The translations under genes and the position numbers were made by a program. From Pseudomonas cichorii (GTDB lineage: Bacteria > Pseudomonadota > Gammaproteobacteria > Pseudomonadales > Pseudomonadaceae): a stretch of DNA of 64,000 nt. The stretch covers positions 248,001 to 312,000 of the forward strand of contig NZ_BLVZ01000004.1 of the NCBI RefSeq assembly GCF_015471405.1. Reading direction: 5' to 3'. Position 1 is the stretch's first letter, and every line of letters starts with the position of its first letter. Shown here in pieces: positions 22,147 through 32,202 of this stretch. Under the pieces are notes generated by a model, which did no database searches, was not told where the DNA came from, and was given only the letters and a program-made list of their open reading frames with translations.

Positions 22147-22347
22147 TCAGTCAGCTTCTTCGATCCAGGCCGCCTGAATGGCCTCCAGGACCTTTTCCCC
22201 GCCACGATTGAGCTCGTCATCGAACTCTGGCAGCGCCGCTACCCAGTTGCGAAGATCGACAAAATTCACATAGCGCGGATCGACATCAGGCCTGGTTTCA
22301 GACAACTGAATCGCGATTTCCAGCACATCGACCCATTTTAGACTCAT
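22147..22347 (-). CDS. iscX: Fe-S cluster assembly protein IscX
   Basis: IscX (YfhJ) is a small acidic protein that binds IscS and iron and tunes cluster assembly. The 66-aa product starts MSLKWVDVLEIAIQLSETRP at ATG 22347 and contains the conserved DPRYVNFVDLRNWV and FDDEL segments. Its length equals E. coli IscX. It is the last gene of the isc operon, 14 nt after fdx. Confidence 0.95.
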   Translation of the reverse strand: MSLKWVDVLEIAIQLSETRPDVDPRYVNFVDLRNWVAALPEFDDELNRGGEKVLEAIQAAWIEEAD

Positions 22348-22361
22348 GAGCGTTCCTTGAA

Positions 22362-22703
22362 TCAATGCGGCGCTTCGGCAGCATGGTTGAGCGAATACTT
22401 CGGAATTTCAACGGTCAGGTCTTCATTTCCGACGATTGCCTGACAGGACAGGCGCGACTGCACTTCCAGCCCCCAGGCCTTGTCCAGCATATCTTCTTCC
22501 AGCTCGTCCGCCTCGTTCAGCGAGTTGAAACCCTCGCGAATGATGCAGTGACACGTCGTGCAGGCGCAGACACCGCCGCATGCACTCTCGATCTCGATAT
22601 GGTTATCGTGAGCGATTTCAAGAATAGACGTACCGGGCTCCACCTCTACAACCAACCCGTCCGGGCAGTGCTCGGCATGGGGTAGAAAAATCACCTGCGG
22701 CAT
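22362..22703 (-). CDS. fdx: 2Fe-2S ferredoxin of the isc operon
   Basis: Fdx donates electrons during Fe-S cluster assembly. The 113-aa product begins MPQVIFLPHAEHCPDGLVVE. It has the cluster ligands in CGGVCACTTC (three cysteines used) and the fourth in RLSCQAIVGN, typical of adrenodoxin-type ferredoxins. It lies between hscA (3-nt gap) and iscX. Confidence 0.96.
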   Translation of the reverse strand: MPQVIFLPHAEHCPDGLVVEVEPGTSILEIAHDNHIEIESACGGVCACTTCHCIIREGFNSLNEADELEEDMLDKAWGLEVQSRLSCQAIVGNEDLTVEIPKYSLNHAAEAPH

Positions 22704-22706
22704 CAG

Positions 22707-24569
22707 TTATTCCTCAATATCATTCAGGTTGCGCCCCGCGAGTGCGGCTTTCACCGTCGAATTCATGCGTCGGGCAGCAAATGCATCGGTCACCTGCGAC
22801 AGACGTCGGGTCTGCTGCTCGATGGCCGGGCCATCGGTGCCTTGCATCAATTCACGCAATTCTGTCAGTTGCAGTTCGATCACCATCCGCTCTTCGGCAT
22901 CGAGCAGCCGCTCGCCGTCGACTTCAAGCGCAGCCTCCACCGCCTCGACAAGGCGCTGGGCATCGACCTGCTGTTCACGCAGTACGCGAGCGACCTTGTC
23001 GTCACCGGCATACTCGAACGAATCCTTGAGCATCCGGGTGATCTCGCCATCGGTCAGGCCATAGGACGGCTTGACCTGAATGCTCGACTCGACACCCGAA
23101 CCCAGCTCACGGGCCGACACACTGAGCAAGCCGTCCGCGTCGACCTGGAAAGTGACACGGATCTTCGCCGCACCAGCCACCATCGCCGGAATGCCGCGCA
23201 GCTCGAAGCGCGCCAGGGAGCGGCAATCGCTGATCAGCTCGCGCTCGCCCTGCAGGACATGAATCATCATGGCCGACTGGCCATCTTTGTAAGTGGTGAA
23301 ATCCTGACCACGCGCCACCGGGATCGTGGTGTTGCGCGGAATCACCTTCTCCATCAGGCCGCCCATGGTTTCCAGCCCCAGAGAGAGCGGAATCACATCG
23401 AGCAGCAGCAGTTCTTCGCCATCACGCTTGTTGCCCGCCAGGGTATCGGCCTGGATCGCAGCACCAATGGCCACCACCTGATCCGGATCGATCTTGGTCA
23501 ACGGCTGACGCCCGAACAGTTCGGCAACCGCCTCGCGAACACGCGGTACACGGGTCGAACCGCCGACCATGACCACAGCCTCGACCTCTTCAAGCTCGAT
23601 ATTGGAGTCGCGCACGGCACGACGGCAAGCCTTGAGGCTGCGCGCAACCATCGGCTCGATCAGCGCATTGAAGGCCTCACGTGTCAACACGCCGCGCCAG
23701 TCGCCATGAACGACTTCTACAGACTCAGCATCGGTCAGCGCTTCTTTCGCCGCACAGGCAGCCTGCAACAGACTGCGCTGGACAGAAGGATCGAGACTGG
23801 CCGACAGGCCGGCATCCGCAACAATCCAGCTGGCAATCGCGTGATCGAAATCATCGCCGCCCAATGCAGTATCGCCGCCCGTTGCCAGCACTTCAAAGAC
23901 ACCGCCAGTCAGGCGCAGGATGGAAATATCAAAGGTACCGCCACCCAGATCGTAGATGGCCACCACGCCTTCGGCTTTCTGGTCCAGACCATAAGCAACG
24001 GCAGCCGCTGTCGGCTCGTTGAGCAGGCGCAGCACATTGAGGCCCGCAAGCCGAGCTGCATCCTTGGTCGCCTGACGCTGGGAATCATCGAAATAGGCCG
24101 GAACGGTAATCACCGCACCGACCAGATCACCACCCAGGGCAGCCTCGGCACGCTGGCGCAGCACCTTGAGAATATCCGCCGACACTTCGACCGGGCTTTT
24201 CGGGCCCTGGACCGTGTCGATGAACGGCATGTGCGACTCACCCTCGACAAAGCGATAAGGCAATTGCTCGCCCAACTGCTTCACATCGGACAGACCGCGC
24301 CCCATGAGACGCTTGACCGAAAGCACGGTATTGAACGGATCGACAGAAGCCGCAGCCTTGGCTGACTGGCCCACTTCCACGCGATCGGCGTGATAGCGCA
24401 CAGCAGACGGCAGGATGACCTGCCCTTCTGCATCGGCCAGAGGCTCGGAAAGGCCGCTGCGCAATGCAGCAACCAGCGAATTGGTGGTGCCCAGGTCAAT
24501 ACCGACAGCAAGACGGCGCTGGTGCGGTTTAGGACTTTGCCCGGGTTCAGCGATCTGCAGTAAGGCCAT
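22707..24569 (-). CDS. hscA: Fe-S assembly chaperone HscA (Hsp70 family)
   Basis: HscA uses ATP to release clusters from IscU, helped by HscB. The 620-aa Hsp70 has [14 protein letters not shown] near residue 20, the nucleotide-binding segments [17 protein letters not shown] and [13 protein letters not shown], and [17 protein letters not shown]-terminal substrate-binding domain follows. The ATG at 24569 gives [20 protein letters not shown], as in other Pseudomonas HscA. The longer opening would overlap hscB and is rejected. Confidence 0.96.
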   Translation of the reverse strand: MALLQIAEPGQSPKPHQRRLAVGIDLGTTNSLVAALRSGLSEPLADAEGQVILPSAVRYHADRVEVGQSAKAAASVDPFNTVLSVKRLMGRGLSDVKQLGEQLPYRFVEGESHMPFIDTVQGPKSPVEVSADILKVLRQRAEAALGGDLVGAVITVPAYFDDSQRQATKDAARLAGLNVLRLLNEPTAAAVAYGLDQKAEGVVAIYDLGGGTFDISILRLTGGVFEVLATGGDTALGGDDFDHAIASWIVADAGLSASLDPSVQRSLLQAACAAKEALTDAESVEVVHGDWRGVLTREAFNALIEPMVARSLKACRRAVRDSNIELEEVEAVVMVGGSTRVPRVREAVAELFGRQPLTKIDPDQVVAIGAAIQADTLAGNKRDGEELLLLDVIPLSLGLETMGGLMEKVIPRNTTIPVARGQDFTTYKDGQSAMMIHVLQGERELISDCRSLARFELRGIPAMVAGAAKIRVTFQVDADGLLSVSARELGSGVESSIQVKPSYGLTDGEITRMLKDSFEYAGDDKVARVLREQQVDAQRLVEAVEAALEVDGERLLDAEERMVIELQLTELRELMQGTDGPAIEQQTRRLSQVTDAFAARRMNSTVKAALAGRNLNDIEE

Positions 24570-24613
24570 GCTTTTCTGAATAATCACAGGCGTGCGGCCA
24601 GGGCGGCACGGAG

Positions 24614-25135
24614 TTAATCGTCGAGGCGCTCTTCCAGCTGGCGCACTTCGTAGGAGAGCTTGTCGAGGAACTGCATACGCCGCATCAGCCGTTCGGCGTG
24701 CTCGCGTTGTGCAGCATCGTCCCAACAGGCGGCGAAGCTTTCGTTCAGTTCATCCTGAGCGCTTTTGAGGCGGCGCTTGAATACCGCGACACCCGCCAGA
24801 TCAGCCTCATCCTGCAGATCTTCCAACTCTTCGCGCCATTGCATCTGCTGCAGAAGAAAATCGGGATCATGCACAGTGACTTCAAGCGGTACCTCATCGC
24901 CCTTCATGACCAGCAGGTAACGCGCTCTTTTCGGGGCGCTCCTGAGAGTCTGATAGGCCTCATTGAGACGTGCGGAATGCTCAAGCGCCAGACGCTGCTC
25001 ACGCTCGGAGGCATCAGCAAAGCGGTCTGGATGTACGCTGCGCGCCAGCTCACGGTAGCGCGTCGCCAACTGGTCGAGATCAAGACGGAAATCAGGCTTG
25101 AGGTCGAACAGGGCGAAGTGACAAGGAGTACCCAC
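24614..25135 (-). CDS. hscB: Fe-S assembly co-chaperone HscB (J protein)
   Basis: HscB delivers IscU to HscA and stimulates its ATPase. The 173-aa product starts with GTG at 25135 ([20 protein letters not shown]). That start matches the E. coli length and has a GAGG box within the end of iscA. The J-domain HPD motif is present in [11 protein letters not shown], and the C-terminal three-helix IscU-binding domain ends in [10 protein letters not shown]. Confidence 0.95.
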   Translation of the reverse strand: MGTPCHFALFDLKPDFRLDLDQLATRYRELARSVHPDRFADASEREQRLALEHSARLNEAYQTLRSAPKRARYLLVMKGDEVPLEVTVHDPDFLLQQMQWREELEDLQDEADLAGVAVFKRRLKSAQDELNESFAACWDDAAQREHAERLMRRMQFLDKLSYEVRQLEERLDD

Positions 25136-25146
25136 GAATAAAAGCC

Positions 25147-25470
25147 TCAGACGTTGAAGCTTTCGCCGCAGCCGCACTCACCGCGCGAGTTGGGGTTATT
25201 GAACTTGAAGCCTTCGTTCAAACCTTCGCGTACGAAATCGAGTTCGGTGCCGTCGAGGTAGACCAGGCTTTTAGGGTCGATAATCACCTTGACGCCATGC
25301 AGCTCGTACACAGTGTCCTCGCTACCCGCCTCATCGACGAATTCGAGCACATAGGCAAGACCTGAACAGCCTGTGGTACGAACCCCCAGACGAATGCCAT
25401 CACCCTTGCCGCGCCCATCGAGGGAACGACGCACGTGGTTAGCGGCAGCTTCTGTCATGCTGATAGCCAT
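25147..25470 (-). CDS. iscA: Fe-S cluster assembly protein IscA
   Basis: IscA is an A-type carrier of iron or Fe-S clusters. The 107-aa protein has its three conserved cysteines at Cys35 (TTGCSGLAY), Cys99 and Cys101 (GECGCGES). Its length is the family standard. It lies between iscU and hscB. Confidence 0.97.
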   Translation of the reverse strand: MAISMTEAAANHVRRSLDGRGKGDGIRLGVRTTGCSGLAYVLEFVDEAGSEDTVYELHGVKVIIDPKSLVYLDGTELDFVREGLNEGFKFNNPNSRGECGCGESFNV

Positions 25471-25514
25471 CGGAACTCCTTTCTTGTCGCCAGCTTTTCT
25501 GAAAAGACCGCTTC

Positions 25515-25901
25515 TTACAGCAAGCCTTTCTTCTGCTTGTAGTCACGAACTGCCGCCTTGATGGCGTCTTCCGCGAGTACGGAGCAGTGAATCTTCACCG
25601 GAGGCAGAGCAAGCTCTTCAGCCAGCTGAGTGTTCTTGATGGTCTCTGCTTCATCCAGAGTCTTGCCCTTCATCCACTCGGTCGCCAGGGAGCTGGAAGC
25701 GATGGCGGAGCCGCAGCCGTAAGTCTTGAACTTGGCGTCTTCGATGACACCCTGTTCGTTGACCTTGATCTGCAGACGCATCACGTCGCCGCACGCCGGA
25801 GCGCCGACCATGCCGGTGCCGACATCAGGATCTTCCGCGTTCATCTTGCCGACGTTGCGCGGGTTCTCGTAGTGGTCAATGACCTTTTCGCTGTAAGCCA
25901 T
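25515..25901 (-). CDS. iscU: Fe-S cluster scaffold IscU
   Basis: IscU is the scaffold on which clusters are built before transfer. The 128-aa product carries the three ligands Cys37 (GAPACGDV), Cys63 ([10 protein letters not shown]) and Cys106 (KIHCSVLA), plus the HscA recognition motif LPPVK at 99-103. It follows iscS on the same strand with an 83-nt gap. Confidence 0.98.
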   Translation of the reverse strand: MAYSEKVIDHYENPRNVGKMNAEDPDVGTGMVGAPACGDVMRLQIKVNEQGVIEDAKFKTYGCGSAIASSSLATEWMKGKTLDEAETIKNTQLAEELALPPVKIHCSVLAEDAIKAAVRDYKQKKGLL

Positions 25902-25984
25902 GATTCTGTTCCTCTCACATCAGGGAGTCGCTCTGCAGGCCGGTCAACGGGGTTGCGCCCGGCCTGTTTGGCGGCGACTTTAAA

Positions 25985-27199
25985 TTAGTGCGCCGCCCAC
26001 TCGATCTTGGAGATATCGACGCCATCTTTGAACATGTCCCACAGCGGCGAAAGAGCGCGCAGCTTGGTAACAGCCTCGCAGACCTTCTGCGCGGCGTAGT
26101 CGATTTCTTCTTCAGTCGTGAAGCGACCAAAGGTAAAGCGTATCGAGCTATGTGCCAGTTCGTCATTACGACCAAGGGCGCGCAGCACGTACGAAGGTTC
26201 AAGCGAAGCCGAGGTGCAGGCAGAACCGGACGAAACCGCCAGATCCTTGAGCGCCATGATCAGCGACTCGCCTTCGACATAGTTGAAGCTCAGGTTCAGG
26301 TTGTGCGGTACGCGGGCAGTCAGGCTGCCGTTGACGTACAACTCTTCCAGATCTTCGACCTGCTTGTAGAAACGGTCGCTCAAGGCCTTGATACGAACGT
26401 TCTCGCTCGCCATCTCTTCCTTGGCGATACGGAAGGCTTCTCCCATGCCAACGATCTGGTGAGTCGCCAGCGTACCGGAACGCATGCCACGCTCATGACC
26501 GCCGCCGTGCATGGTCGCTTCAAGGCGAACACGCGGCTTGCGGCTCACGTACAGCGCGCCGATACCTTTAGGGCCGTAAGTCTTGTGGGCCGAGAACGAC
26601 ATCAGGTCAACCTTGAGGCTGGCCAGATCGATTTCAACCTTGCCGGTGGACTGGGCAGCATCGACATGGAACAGCACGCCACGCGAACGGGTCAGCTCGC
26701 CAATGGCAGCGATATCGTTGATGGTGCCGATCTCGTTGTTCACGTGCATGACCGAAACCAGGATGGTGTCGTCGCGCAGTGCCGCTTCGATCATGGCCGG
26801 CGTGATGAGGCCGTCTTCGCCCGGCTCGATGTAAGTCACTTCGAAACCTTCACGCTCCAGCTGGCGCGTGGTATCGAGAACGGCTTTGTGCTCGACCTTT
26901 GAAGTGATGATGTGCTTGCCCTTGGTGGCGTAGAAATGCGCTACGCCCTTGATGGCCAGGTTATCGGACTCGGTAGCACCGGAGGTCCAGACGATTTCAC
27001 GCGGATCGGCATTGACCAGATCAGCGACCTGACGGCGAGCGTTCTCGACGGATTCTTCGGCTTTCCAGCCAAAAACGTGGGAGCGCGAGGCCGGGTTGCC
27101 GAAGTTTCCGTCAACCAGCAGGCAATCCATCATTTTCTGCGCAACGCGCGGATCGACCGGCGTCGTCGCGGAGTAATCGAGGTAAATCGGCAACTTCAT
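25985..27199 (-). CDS. iscS: Cysteine desulfurase IscS
   Basis: IscS takes sulfur from cysteine for Fe-S clusters, thiamine and tRNA thiolation. The 404-aa product begins [20 protein letters not shown] at ATG 27199. It shows the PLP lysine in [12 protein letters not shown] and the persulfide-forming cysteine in [14 protein letters not shown]. The length equals that of E. coli IscS. The next gene upstream is iscR, 44 nt away. Confidence 0.98.
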   Translation of the reverse strand: MKLPIYLDYSATTPVDPRVAQKMMDCLLVDGNFGNPASRSHVFGWKAEESVENARRQVADLVNADPREIVWTSGATESDNLAIKGVAHFYATKGKHIITSKVEHKAVLDTTRQLEREGFEVTYIEPGEDGLITPAMIEAALRDDTILVSVMHVNNEIGTINDIAAIGELTRSRGVLFHVDAAQSTGKVEIDLASLKVDLMSFSAHKTYGPKGIGALYVSRKPRVRLEATMHGGGHERGMRSGTLATHQIVGMGEAFRIAKEEMASENVRIKALSDRFYKQVEDLEELYVNGSLTARVPHNLNLSFNYVEGESLIMALKDLAVSSGSACTSASLEPSYVLRALGRNDELAHSSIRFTFGRFTTEEEIDYAAQKVCEAVTKLRALSPLWDMFKDGVDISKIEWAAH

Positions 27200-27243
27200 T
27201 GAATCTCTCCTATCAGGCAGGCGCACCGCTCATTCATCTACGT

Positions 27244-27735
27244 TCATTCGACGGCGGACGTTTCAATCTTACCCAGCTGCGACACATTGTTATTACTGCG
27301 ACGCAGGTCCTGGCGCTGGGCGACTTCCTGCACCTCACGGCGAGTGACAAGATCCGCCAAGCTGATACCACTTAGAAATTCGTGAATCTGCTGGCTGAGA
27401 TCGCACCACAGATGGTGGGTCAGGCAGGTATCACCGGCATGGCAATCACCCAGCCCCTGGCAACGAGTGGCATCGACCGACTCATTGACTGCATCGACGA
27501 CCTGGGCGACCTGAATGCCCTGCATGTCGCGGGACAACTGGTAACCACCACCAGGACCGCGCACACTCGACACCAGATTGCTGCGACGCAGCTTGGCGAA
27601 CAGTTGCTCAAGGTAAGACAGGGAAATGCCTTGCCGCTCAGAGATATCGGCCAGAGACACTGGCCCGTGCTGCGCATGCAATGCCAGATCAAGCATTGCT
27701 GTTACAGCGTATCGGCCTTTTGTAGTCAGTCGCAT
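27244..27735 (-). CDS. iscR: Fe-S cluster regulator IscR
   Basis: IscR is an Rrf2-family repressor that senses cluster status and controls the isc operon. The 163-aa product starts [20 protein letters not shown] and has a winged HTH. The three cluster cysteines Cys92, Cys98 and Cys104 lie in [14 protein letters not shown], with His107 as the fourth ligand. The first gene of the operon, it is preceded by its own operators. Confidence 0.97.
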   Translation of the reverse strand: MRLTTKGRYAVTAMLDLALHAQHGPVSLADISERQGISLSYLEQLFAKLRRSNLVSSVRGPGGGYQLSRDMQGIQVAQVVDAVNESVDATRCQGLGDCHAGDTCLTHHLWCDLSQQIHEFLSGISLADLVTRREVQEVAQRQDLRRSNNNVSQLGKIETSAVE

Positions 27736-27767
27736 GGCGTGTACCGCGGAGGTTCAGAATGGGAGCG

Positions 27768-27826
27768 AGTATGCTATTCCCGAGTATTTAAGTCAACTAT
27801 TAGACCAAGTGAAATAGTCGGGATTA
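27768..27826 (-). promoter_or_regulatory. iscR promoter with two IscR type 1-like operators
   Basis: The reverse strand has a -35 box TTGACT (27796-27791), a 17-nt spacer and a -10 box CATACT (27773-27768). The -35 box lies inside one IscR type 1-like site (27774-27800, ATAGTTGACTTAAATACTCG onward). A second similar site, with core CCGACTATTTCACTTGG, follows at 27799-27826. This fits autorepression of the isc operon by holo-IscR. Confidence 0.72.
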
Positions 27827-27892
27827 GCAAAAATAGCGGGCGATATCATAGCAAAGGTGCGTCCTGTTGACACGCCCCACATGCAGCGACCT

Positions 27893-28672
27893 CTAGCCGA
27901 CCTTCTCTTCGCTCTTGTCCTTCACGCAATCGAAGACCTCGTCACGCAATTCGGGCAACTCCTTGGCGCAGTAATCGCTGCCAAGCCGGCCCAGAGCGCC
28001 GCCCATATCCTCCAGGCGAGCATCAACAGCCTGCAAGTGATCGAGCAACTGGCCGATAGCCCTCGCAACCGGGTCCGGCATGTCGGCACTGACACCATAG
28101 GCATCGAACCCCAGCTTCTCGGCCATCGCCTTGCGCCGAGCCTCCGCCTCGTCATCGGACTTCACGATGATGCGCCCCGGAATACCGACCGCCGTCGCTC
28201 CTGCCGGTACAGCCTTGGTGACCACCGCATTGGAACCGATCTTGGCACCGGCGCCCACAGTAAACGGCCCAAGCACCTTGGCACCCGCACCGACGACGAC
28301 ACCATCTTCCAGGGTCGGGTGACGCTTGCCCGCATTCCAGCTTGTTCCACCCAGGGTCACGCCCTGATAAAGCGTGACATCATTGCCGATCTCGGCGGTC
28401 TCACCAATCACGATTCCCATCCCGTGATCGATGAAAAAGCGGCGACCTATCCGGGCACCAGGGTGTATCTCGATACCGGTCATCCAGCGACCAAAGTTGG
28501 ACACCAGCCGCGCCAGCCACTTCCAGCCACTGCGCCACAGGATATGCGCCAGCCGGTGCAGCCAGATCGCATGCATGCCCGGATAGCAGGTCAGAACCTC
28601 GAAAGCATTGCGTGCAGCAGGATCACGATGGAAAACACTTTGGATATCTTCTCGCAGACGCTCGAACATCAC
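27893..28672 (-). CDS. cysE: Serine O-acetyltransferase
   Basis: CysE makes O-acetylserine, the precursor of cysteine. The 259-aa product has an N-terminal helical region and then the left-handed beta-helix with hexapeptide repeats and active-site histidines ([57 protein letters not shown]). A C-terminal extension of about 80 residues follows the catalytic helix. Its ATG overlaps the trmJ stop. Cysteine made here is the substrate of IscS in the neighbouring operon. Confidence 0.96.
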   Translation of the reverse strand: MMFERLREDIQSVFHRDPAARNAFEVLTCYPGMHAIWLHRLAHILWRSGWKWLARLVSNFGRWMTGIEIHPGARIGRRFFIDHGMGIVIGETAEIGNDVTLYQGVTLGGTSWNAGKRHPTLEDGVVVGAGAKVLGPFTVGAGAKIGSNAVVTKAVPAGATAVGIPGRIIVKSDDEAEARRKAMAEKLGFDAYGVSADMPDPVARAIGQLLDHLQAVDARLEDMGGALGRLGSDYCAKELPELRDEVFDCVKDKSEEKVG

Positions 28673-29442
28673 TGATCCTTCCGCTTATAAGGTTCACCGC
28701 GAGCCGCTTTCTGAGTCTCGGTGAGAATGCCACGCAGAATGCTTAACTCGGAGCGCTCGACTTCGCTACGGCCATACAGCCGACGCAGTCGCGCCATCAA
28801 ATGACGTGGTTTTTCCGGGTCAAGGAAGCCGATGGCAACCAGTGCCGCTTCCAGATGCCCATAAAAGCCTTCCATCTCATCCATCGTCGCCAGTTCGGCA
28901 TTGCGCGCCGAAACGACTGGAGCCACATCGGCGCCCGACGACTGCTGCTGGGCAGCCAGCCACGACATGCGTACCTCGTAGGCAAGCACCTGGACCGCAG
29001 CGGCCAGATTGAGCGAACTGAACGAGGGATCGGACGGAATATGCACATGGTAATGACAGCGCTGCAATTCCTCGTTGGTCAGGCCGGCATGTTCACGACC
29101 AAAGACCAACGCAACCTCGGCGCCCTGCCCGGCCTGCTCGACGACTTTCACGCCGGATTCACGCGGGTCGAGCATCGGCCAGGGAAGACTGCGATCTCGG
29201 GCACTGGTGCCCAGCACCAGACTGCAACCGACCAACGCCTCCTCAAGAGTCGCCACGACCTGCGCGCCCTCAAGAATATCGCCAGCCCCCGACGCTCTCG
29301 CATCGGCTTCAGGAGACGGGAACACACGCGGCTCGACCAGCACCAGCCGCGAAAGCCCCATGTTTTTCATGGCACGCGCAGCCCCACCGATATTTCCGGG
29401 ATGGGTAGTGCCGACCAGGACAACACGAATGTTCTGCAGCAA
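28669..29442 (-). CDS. trmJ: tRNA (cytidine/uridine-2'-O-)-methyltransferase TrmJ
   Basis: TrmJ methylates the 2'-hydroxyl of position 32 in several tRNAs. The 257-aa SPOUT enzyme has the knot motifs [20 protein letters not shown] at the N-terminus, [20 protein letters not shown], and [20 protein letters not shown]. The C-terminal region includes [20 protein letters not shown]. It is cotranscribed with cysE through an ATGA overlap and diverges from suhB. Confidence 0.95.
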   Translation of the reverse strand: MLQNIRVVLVGTTHPGNIGGAARAMKNMGLSRLVLVEPRVFPSPEADARASGAGDILEGAQVVATLEEALVGCSLVLGTSARDRSLPWPMLDPRESGVKVVEQAGQGAEVALVFGREHAGLTNEELQRCHYHVHIPSDPSFSSLNLAAAVQVLAYEVRMSWLAAQQQSSGADVAPVVSARNAELATMDEMEGFYGHLEAALVAIGFLDPEKPRHLMARLRRLYGRSEVERSELSILRGILTETQKAARGEPYKRKDQ

Positions 29443-29635
29443 TGCAAGCGCTCACTGACAAAATTAAGGGGTGCAAATATTACAGAACCCGCCTCATTAA
29501 CGCTATGAACCCTTACAAACGCCTGACCACGGAAAATCGTAAAACCTGATCGAGACGACAACGCCAGGGCTGGAAATAATTTGACTTAACCCATAGAATG
29601 TTCGGCTCTCTTTAACAACCTTAGGTGAAATGTCC

Positions 29636-30451
29636 ATGCAGCCCATGCTGAATATCGCGCTGCGCGCCGCCCGCAGCGCCAGCGAATTGATTTTCCGCTC
29701 CATCGAGCGCTTGGATACCATCAAGGTTGACGAAAAAGAAGCCAAAGACTACGTCACGGAAATTGACCGTGCCGCCGAGCAGAGCATCATCACCGCCCTG
29801 CGCAAGGCTTATCCTACCCACGGCATCCTCGGCGAAGAAAGCGGCCTGCACGCAGGCAGCGGCGAAGGCGCCGATTACCTGTGGATCATCGATCCGCTGG
29901 ACGGCACTACCAACTTCGTTCGCGGCATCCCGCACTTCGCTGTCAGCATCGCCTGCAAATATCGCGGCCGCCTTGAGCACGCCGTCGTTCTCGACCCGGT
30001 TCGCCAGGAAGAATTCACCGCCAGCCGTGGCCGTGGCGCAGCCCTGAACGGTCGCCGCCTGCGCGTCAGCACCCGCAAGAGCCTTGAAGGCGCACTGCTG
30101 GGCACCGGCTTCCCGTTCCGCGATGAACAAATGGACGGCCTGGAAAACTACCTGGGCATGTTCCGCAGCCTCGTCGGCCAGACCGCAGGCATCCGCCGCG
30201 CAGGCGCTGCCAGCCTGGACCTGGCTTACGTTGCAGCCGGCCGTTTCGATGCATTCTGGGAATCAGGCCTGTCCGAATGGGACATGGCAGCAGGCGCACT
30301 GCTGATTCAGGAAGCAGGCGGCCTGGTCAGCGACTTCACAGGCGGTCACGACTTCCTGGAGAAAGGCCACATCGTTGCTGGCAACACCAAATGCTTCAAG
30401 GCAGTCCTGACCGCCATCGCTCCACACCTGCCGCCTTCGCTGAAACGCTGA
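29636..30451 (+). CDS. suhB: Inositol-1-monophosphatase / Nus factor SuhB
   Basis: SuhB hydrolyses inositol monophosphate. In E. coli it also joins the rRNA antitermination complex, and in Pseudomonas it affects virulence gene expression. The ATG at 29636 is chosen because the TTAGGTGA box is properly spaced for it and too close to the ATG at 29630. It gives 271 aa starting MQPMLNIALRAARSASELIF. Metal-binding motifs are GEESG, WIIDPLDGTTNFVRGIPHF and SEWDMAAGALLIQEAGG. A bidirectional terminator follows. Confidence 0.96.
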   Translation: MQPMLNIALRAARSASELIFRSIERLDTIKVDEKEAKDYVTEIDRAAEQSIITALRKAYPTHGILGEESGLHAGSGEGADYLWIIDPLDGTTNFVRGIPHFAVSIACKYRGRLEHAVVLDPVRQEEFTASRGRGAALNGRRLRVSTRKSLEGALLGTGFPFRDEQMDGLENYLGMFRSLVGQTAGIRRAGAASLDLAYVAAGRFDAFWESGLSEWDMAAGALLIQEAGGLVSDFTGGHDFLEKGHIVAGNTKCFKAVLTAIAPHLPPSLKR

Positions 30452-30462
30452 ATGGCAGATGT

Positions 30463-30490
30463 AAAAAAACCGGCTTTCGCCGGTTTTTTT
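30463..30490. terminator. Bidirectional terminator between suhB and the glycine-zipper gene
   Basis: CCGGC-TTTC-GCCGG is flanked by seven A and seven T, so it can end transcription from both convergent genes. Confidence 0.93.
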
Positions 30491-30504
30491 ATGCCTGCTG
30501 ACCG

Positions 30505-30528
30505 CAGGAGCGAATTCATTCACTCCTG
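30505..30528. repeat. Reduced REP-like palindrome
   Basis: CAGGAG (30505-30510) and CTCCTG (30523-30528) bracket CGAATTCATTCA, the core of the larger palindromes at 6939 and 31195. It lies just after the suhB terminator. Confidence 0.6.
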
Positions 30529-30537
30529 CATCACAGC

Positions 30538-31080
30538 TTATTGAGCAGCCTGGCTCAGGATCAACTGACCATTCTTGTCCACAGGGATCTGACTGCCTGG
30601 GTCATTGGCCATACGAACCTGTCCAACCTTCTCGTTCAACTTGTACTTCACGTTGTAGCCCACAACCTTGTCGCTGATATCGTTGACGGTATTGCAACGA
30701 GTTTCAGTCGTGGTGTAAGTATCGCGGTTCTGCATACCTTCCTGAACCTTGTTACCTGCATAGCCACCACCTACCGCACCGGCGACCGTGGCAATCTTCT
30801 TGCCGTTACCACCACCAACTTGGTTACCGAGCAAACCACCTGCGACAGCACCGATCACACTACCTACAATCTGATGCTCATCCTTGACCGGAGCGCGATG
30901 GGTAACAGCTACATCCTTGCAGACCTCACGCGGGGTCTTGATTTGCTCCTTGATCGGCTCGACGGCCAACACATCTGCATACTCTGGGCCGCCCTTGACC
31001 AGGCTGTAGGTGGCAACAGCGCCACCAGCGGTAACGACAGCAGCACCCAACACAGCACCAACAAGCAGAGACTTGTTCAC
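30538..31080 (-). CDS. Glycine-zipper 2TM domain protein (SlyB/17-kDa antigen-like)
   Basis: The 180-aa envelope protein starts with an uncleaved or signal-type hydrophobic segment (MNKSLLVGAVLGAAVVTAGG). Its middle carries the glycine-zipper motif typical of the 17-kDa surface antigen family (VIGAVAGGLLGNQVGGGNGK and VAGAVGGGYAGNKVQEG). The C-terminal part is beta-rich with paired cysteines possible (EVCKDV and TRCNTV). There is no lipobox cysteine at the usual position. It probably sits in the outer or inner membrane, function unknown. Confidence 0.85.
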   Translation of the reverse strand: MNKSLLVGAVLGAAVVTAGGAVATYSLVKGGPEYADVLAVEPIKEQIKTPREVCKDVAVTHRAPVKDEHQIVGSVIGAVAGGLLGNQVGGGNGKKIATVAGAVGGGYAGNKVQEGMQNRDTYTTTETRCNTVNDISDKVVGYNVKYKLNEKVGQVRMANDPGSQIPVDKNGQLILSQAAQ

Positions 31081-31143
31081 TTTGAACCTCCTGACCTACG
31101 TTCGCGTAGATTCTTTCCTACGCACTGCCAAGCCTTGGAGCAT

Positions 31144-31177
31144 AAAAAAAGGCGCGAGTTCCGAACTCGCGCCTTTT
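31144..31177 (-). terminator. Terminator downstream of secF
   Basis: GGCGCGAGTTC (31151-31161) pairs with GAACTCGCGCC (31163-31173), and on the reverse strand it is followed by seven T. It closes the secD-secF transcript before the glycine-zipper gene. Confidence 0.85.
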
Positions 31178-31194
31178 CATTTCTTGCATTTTCC

Positions 31195-31269
31195 GTGGGA
31201 GCGGATTCATCCGCGAACATTCCCGATCACCCTGGCATCAGAGGCATTCGCGAATGAATTCGCTCCTAC
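31195..31269. repeat. REP-like pair of inverted units
   Basis: GTGGGAGCGGATTCATCCGC (from 31195) and ATTCGCGAATGAATTCGCTC (from 31246) face each other across a short spacer. The units match the palindrome after the M23 peptidase gene, with a few changes in one arm. Confidence 0.8.
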
Positions 31270-31281
31270 AGAAGGAGGACA

Positions 31282-32193
31282 TCAAGGCAAATCATCCGCC
31301 TTCTCGGTCACAACCGGAGGAATCAGATCCTCTGTGGTGAGGTTCAGCCAGATCAGCATCACGTTGGCGATGTAGATGGACGAGTAAGTACCCGCCAGAA
31401 CACCGATGAACAACGCGATGGAGAAGCCTTCCAGGCTGTCGCCACCAAACACCCACAACGCGATGATTGCCAGCAACGTAGAGACCGAAGTCGCAATGGT
31501 GCGCAGCAGTGTCTGGGTGGTGGAAATGTTGATGTTCTCGATCAGCGAAGCCTTGCGCAGCAAGCGGAAGTTTTCACGGACCCGGTCGAATACAACGATG
31601 GTGTCATTCAGCGAGTAACCGATGATCGCCAGCACCGCCGCCAGAACCGTCAGATCGAACGTGATCTGGAAGAACGACAGGATACCCATGGTCACGACCA
31701 CGTCGTGAATCAGGGAGATGATCGCGCCGATCGCAAACTTCCACTGGAAACGGAACGCCAGGTAGATCAGAACGCCACCGAGCGCCAGCAGCATGCCGAT
31801 ACCGCCCTGGTCGCGAAGCTCTTCACCAACCTGAGGACCAACGAACTCGACGCGCTTGACGGTTGCCGGGTTATCGGCACCCGCCTGGCGCAGCGCTTCA
31901 GCGACCTGGGTGCCCAGTTGCGGGTCTTCGCCCGGCATGCGCACCAGCAAGTCAGTGGTCGCGCCGAAGCTCTGAACCACAGCATCGTGGTAACCAGCCG
32001 AAGCCAGCTCCTCACGCACCTTGCCCAGGTCCGCCGGACGCTCGTAGGTCAGCTCGATCAGCGTACCGCCGGTGAAGTCCAGACCGAAGTTAAGCCCTTT
32101 ATGGAACCAGCTGAACAACGCCAGTACGGTAAGGAGCATGGTAACGGCGAACGCAACATTGCGAACGCCCATGAAGTTGATGGTACGTAACAT
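31282..32193 (-). CDS. secF: Protein translocase subunit SecF
   Basis: SecF with SecD uses the proton gradient to help pull proteins through SecYEG. The 303-aa product has six membrane segments. It opens with INFMGVRNVAFAVTMLLTVL and shows the family motifs GLDFTGGTLIELTYE, GYSLNDTIVVFDRVREN and TLLRTIATSVSTLLAIIALW. It lies 9 nt after secD, as is usual. Confidence 0.97.
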   Translation of the reverse strand: MLRTINFMGVRNVAFAVTMLLTVLALFSWFHKGLNFGLDFTGGTLIELTYERPADLGKVREELASAGYHDAVVQSFGATTDLLVRMPGEDPQLGTQVAEALRQAGADNPATVKRVEFVGPQVGEELRDQGGIGMLLALGGVLIYLAFRFQWKFAIGAIISLIHDVVVTMGILSFFQITFDLTVLAAVLAIIGYSLNDTIVVFDRVRENFRLLRKASLIENINISTTQTLLRTIATSVSTLLAIIALWVFGGDSLEGFSIALFIGVLAGTYSSIYIANVMLIWLNLTTEDLIPPVVTEKADDLP

Positions 32194-32202
32194 GGCAGCC
32201 CC

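Noticed and set aside
22842..24365. 507-codon open frame on the + strand
   Set aside because: Antisense of hscA.
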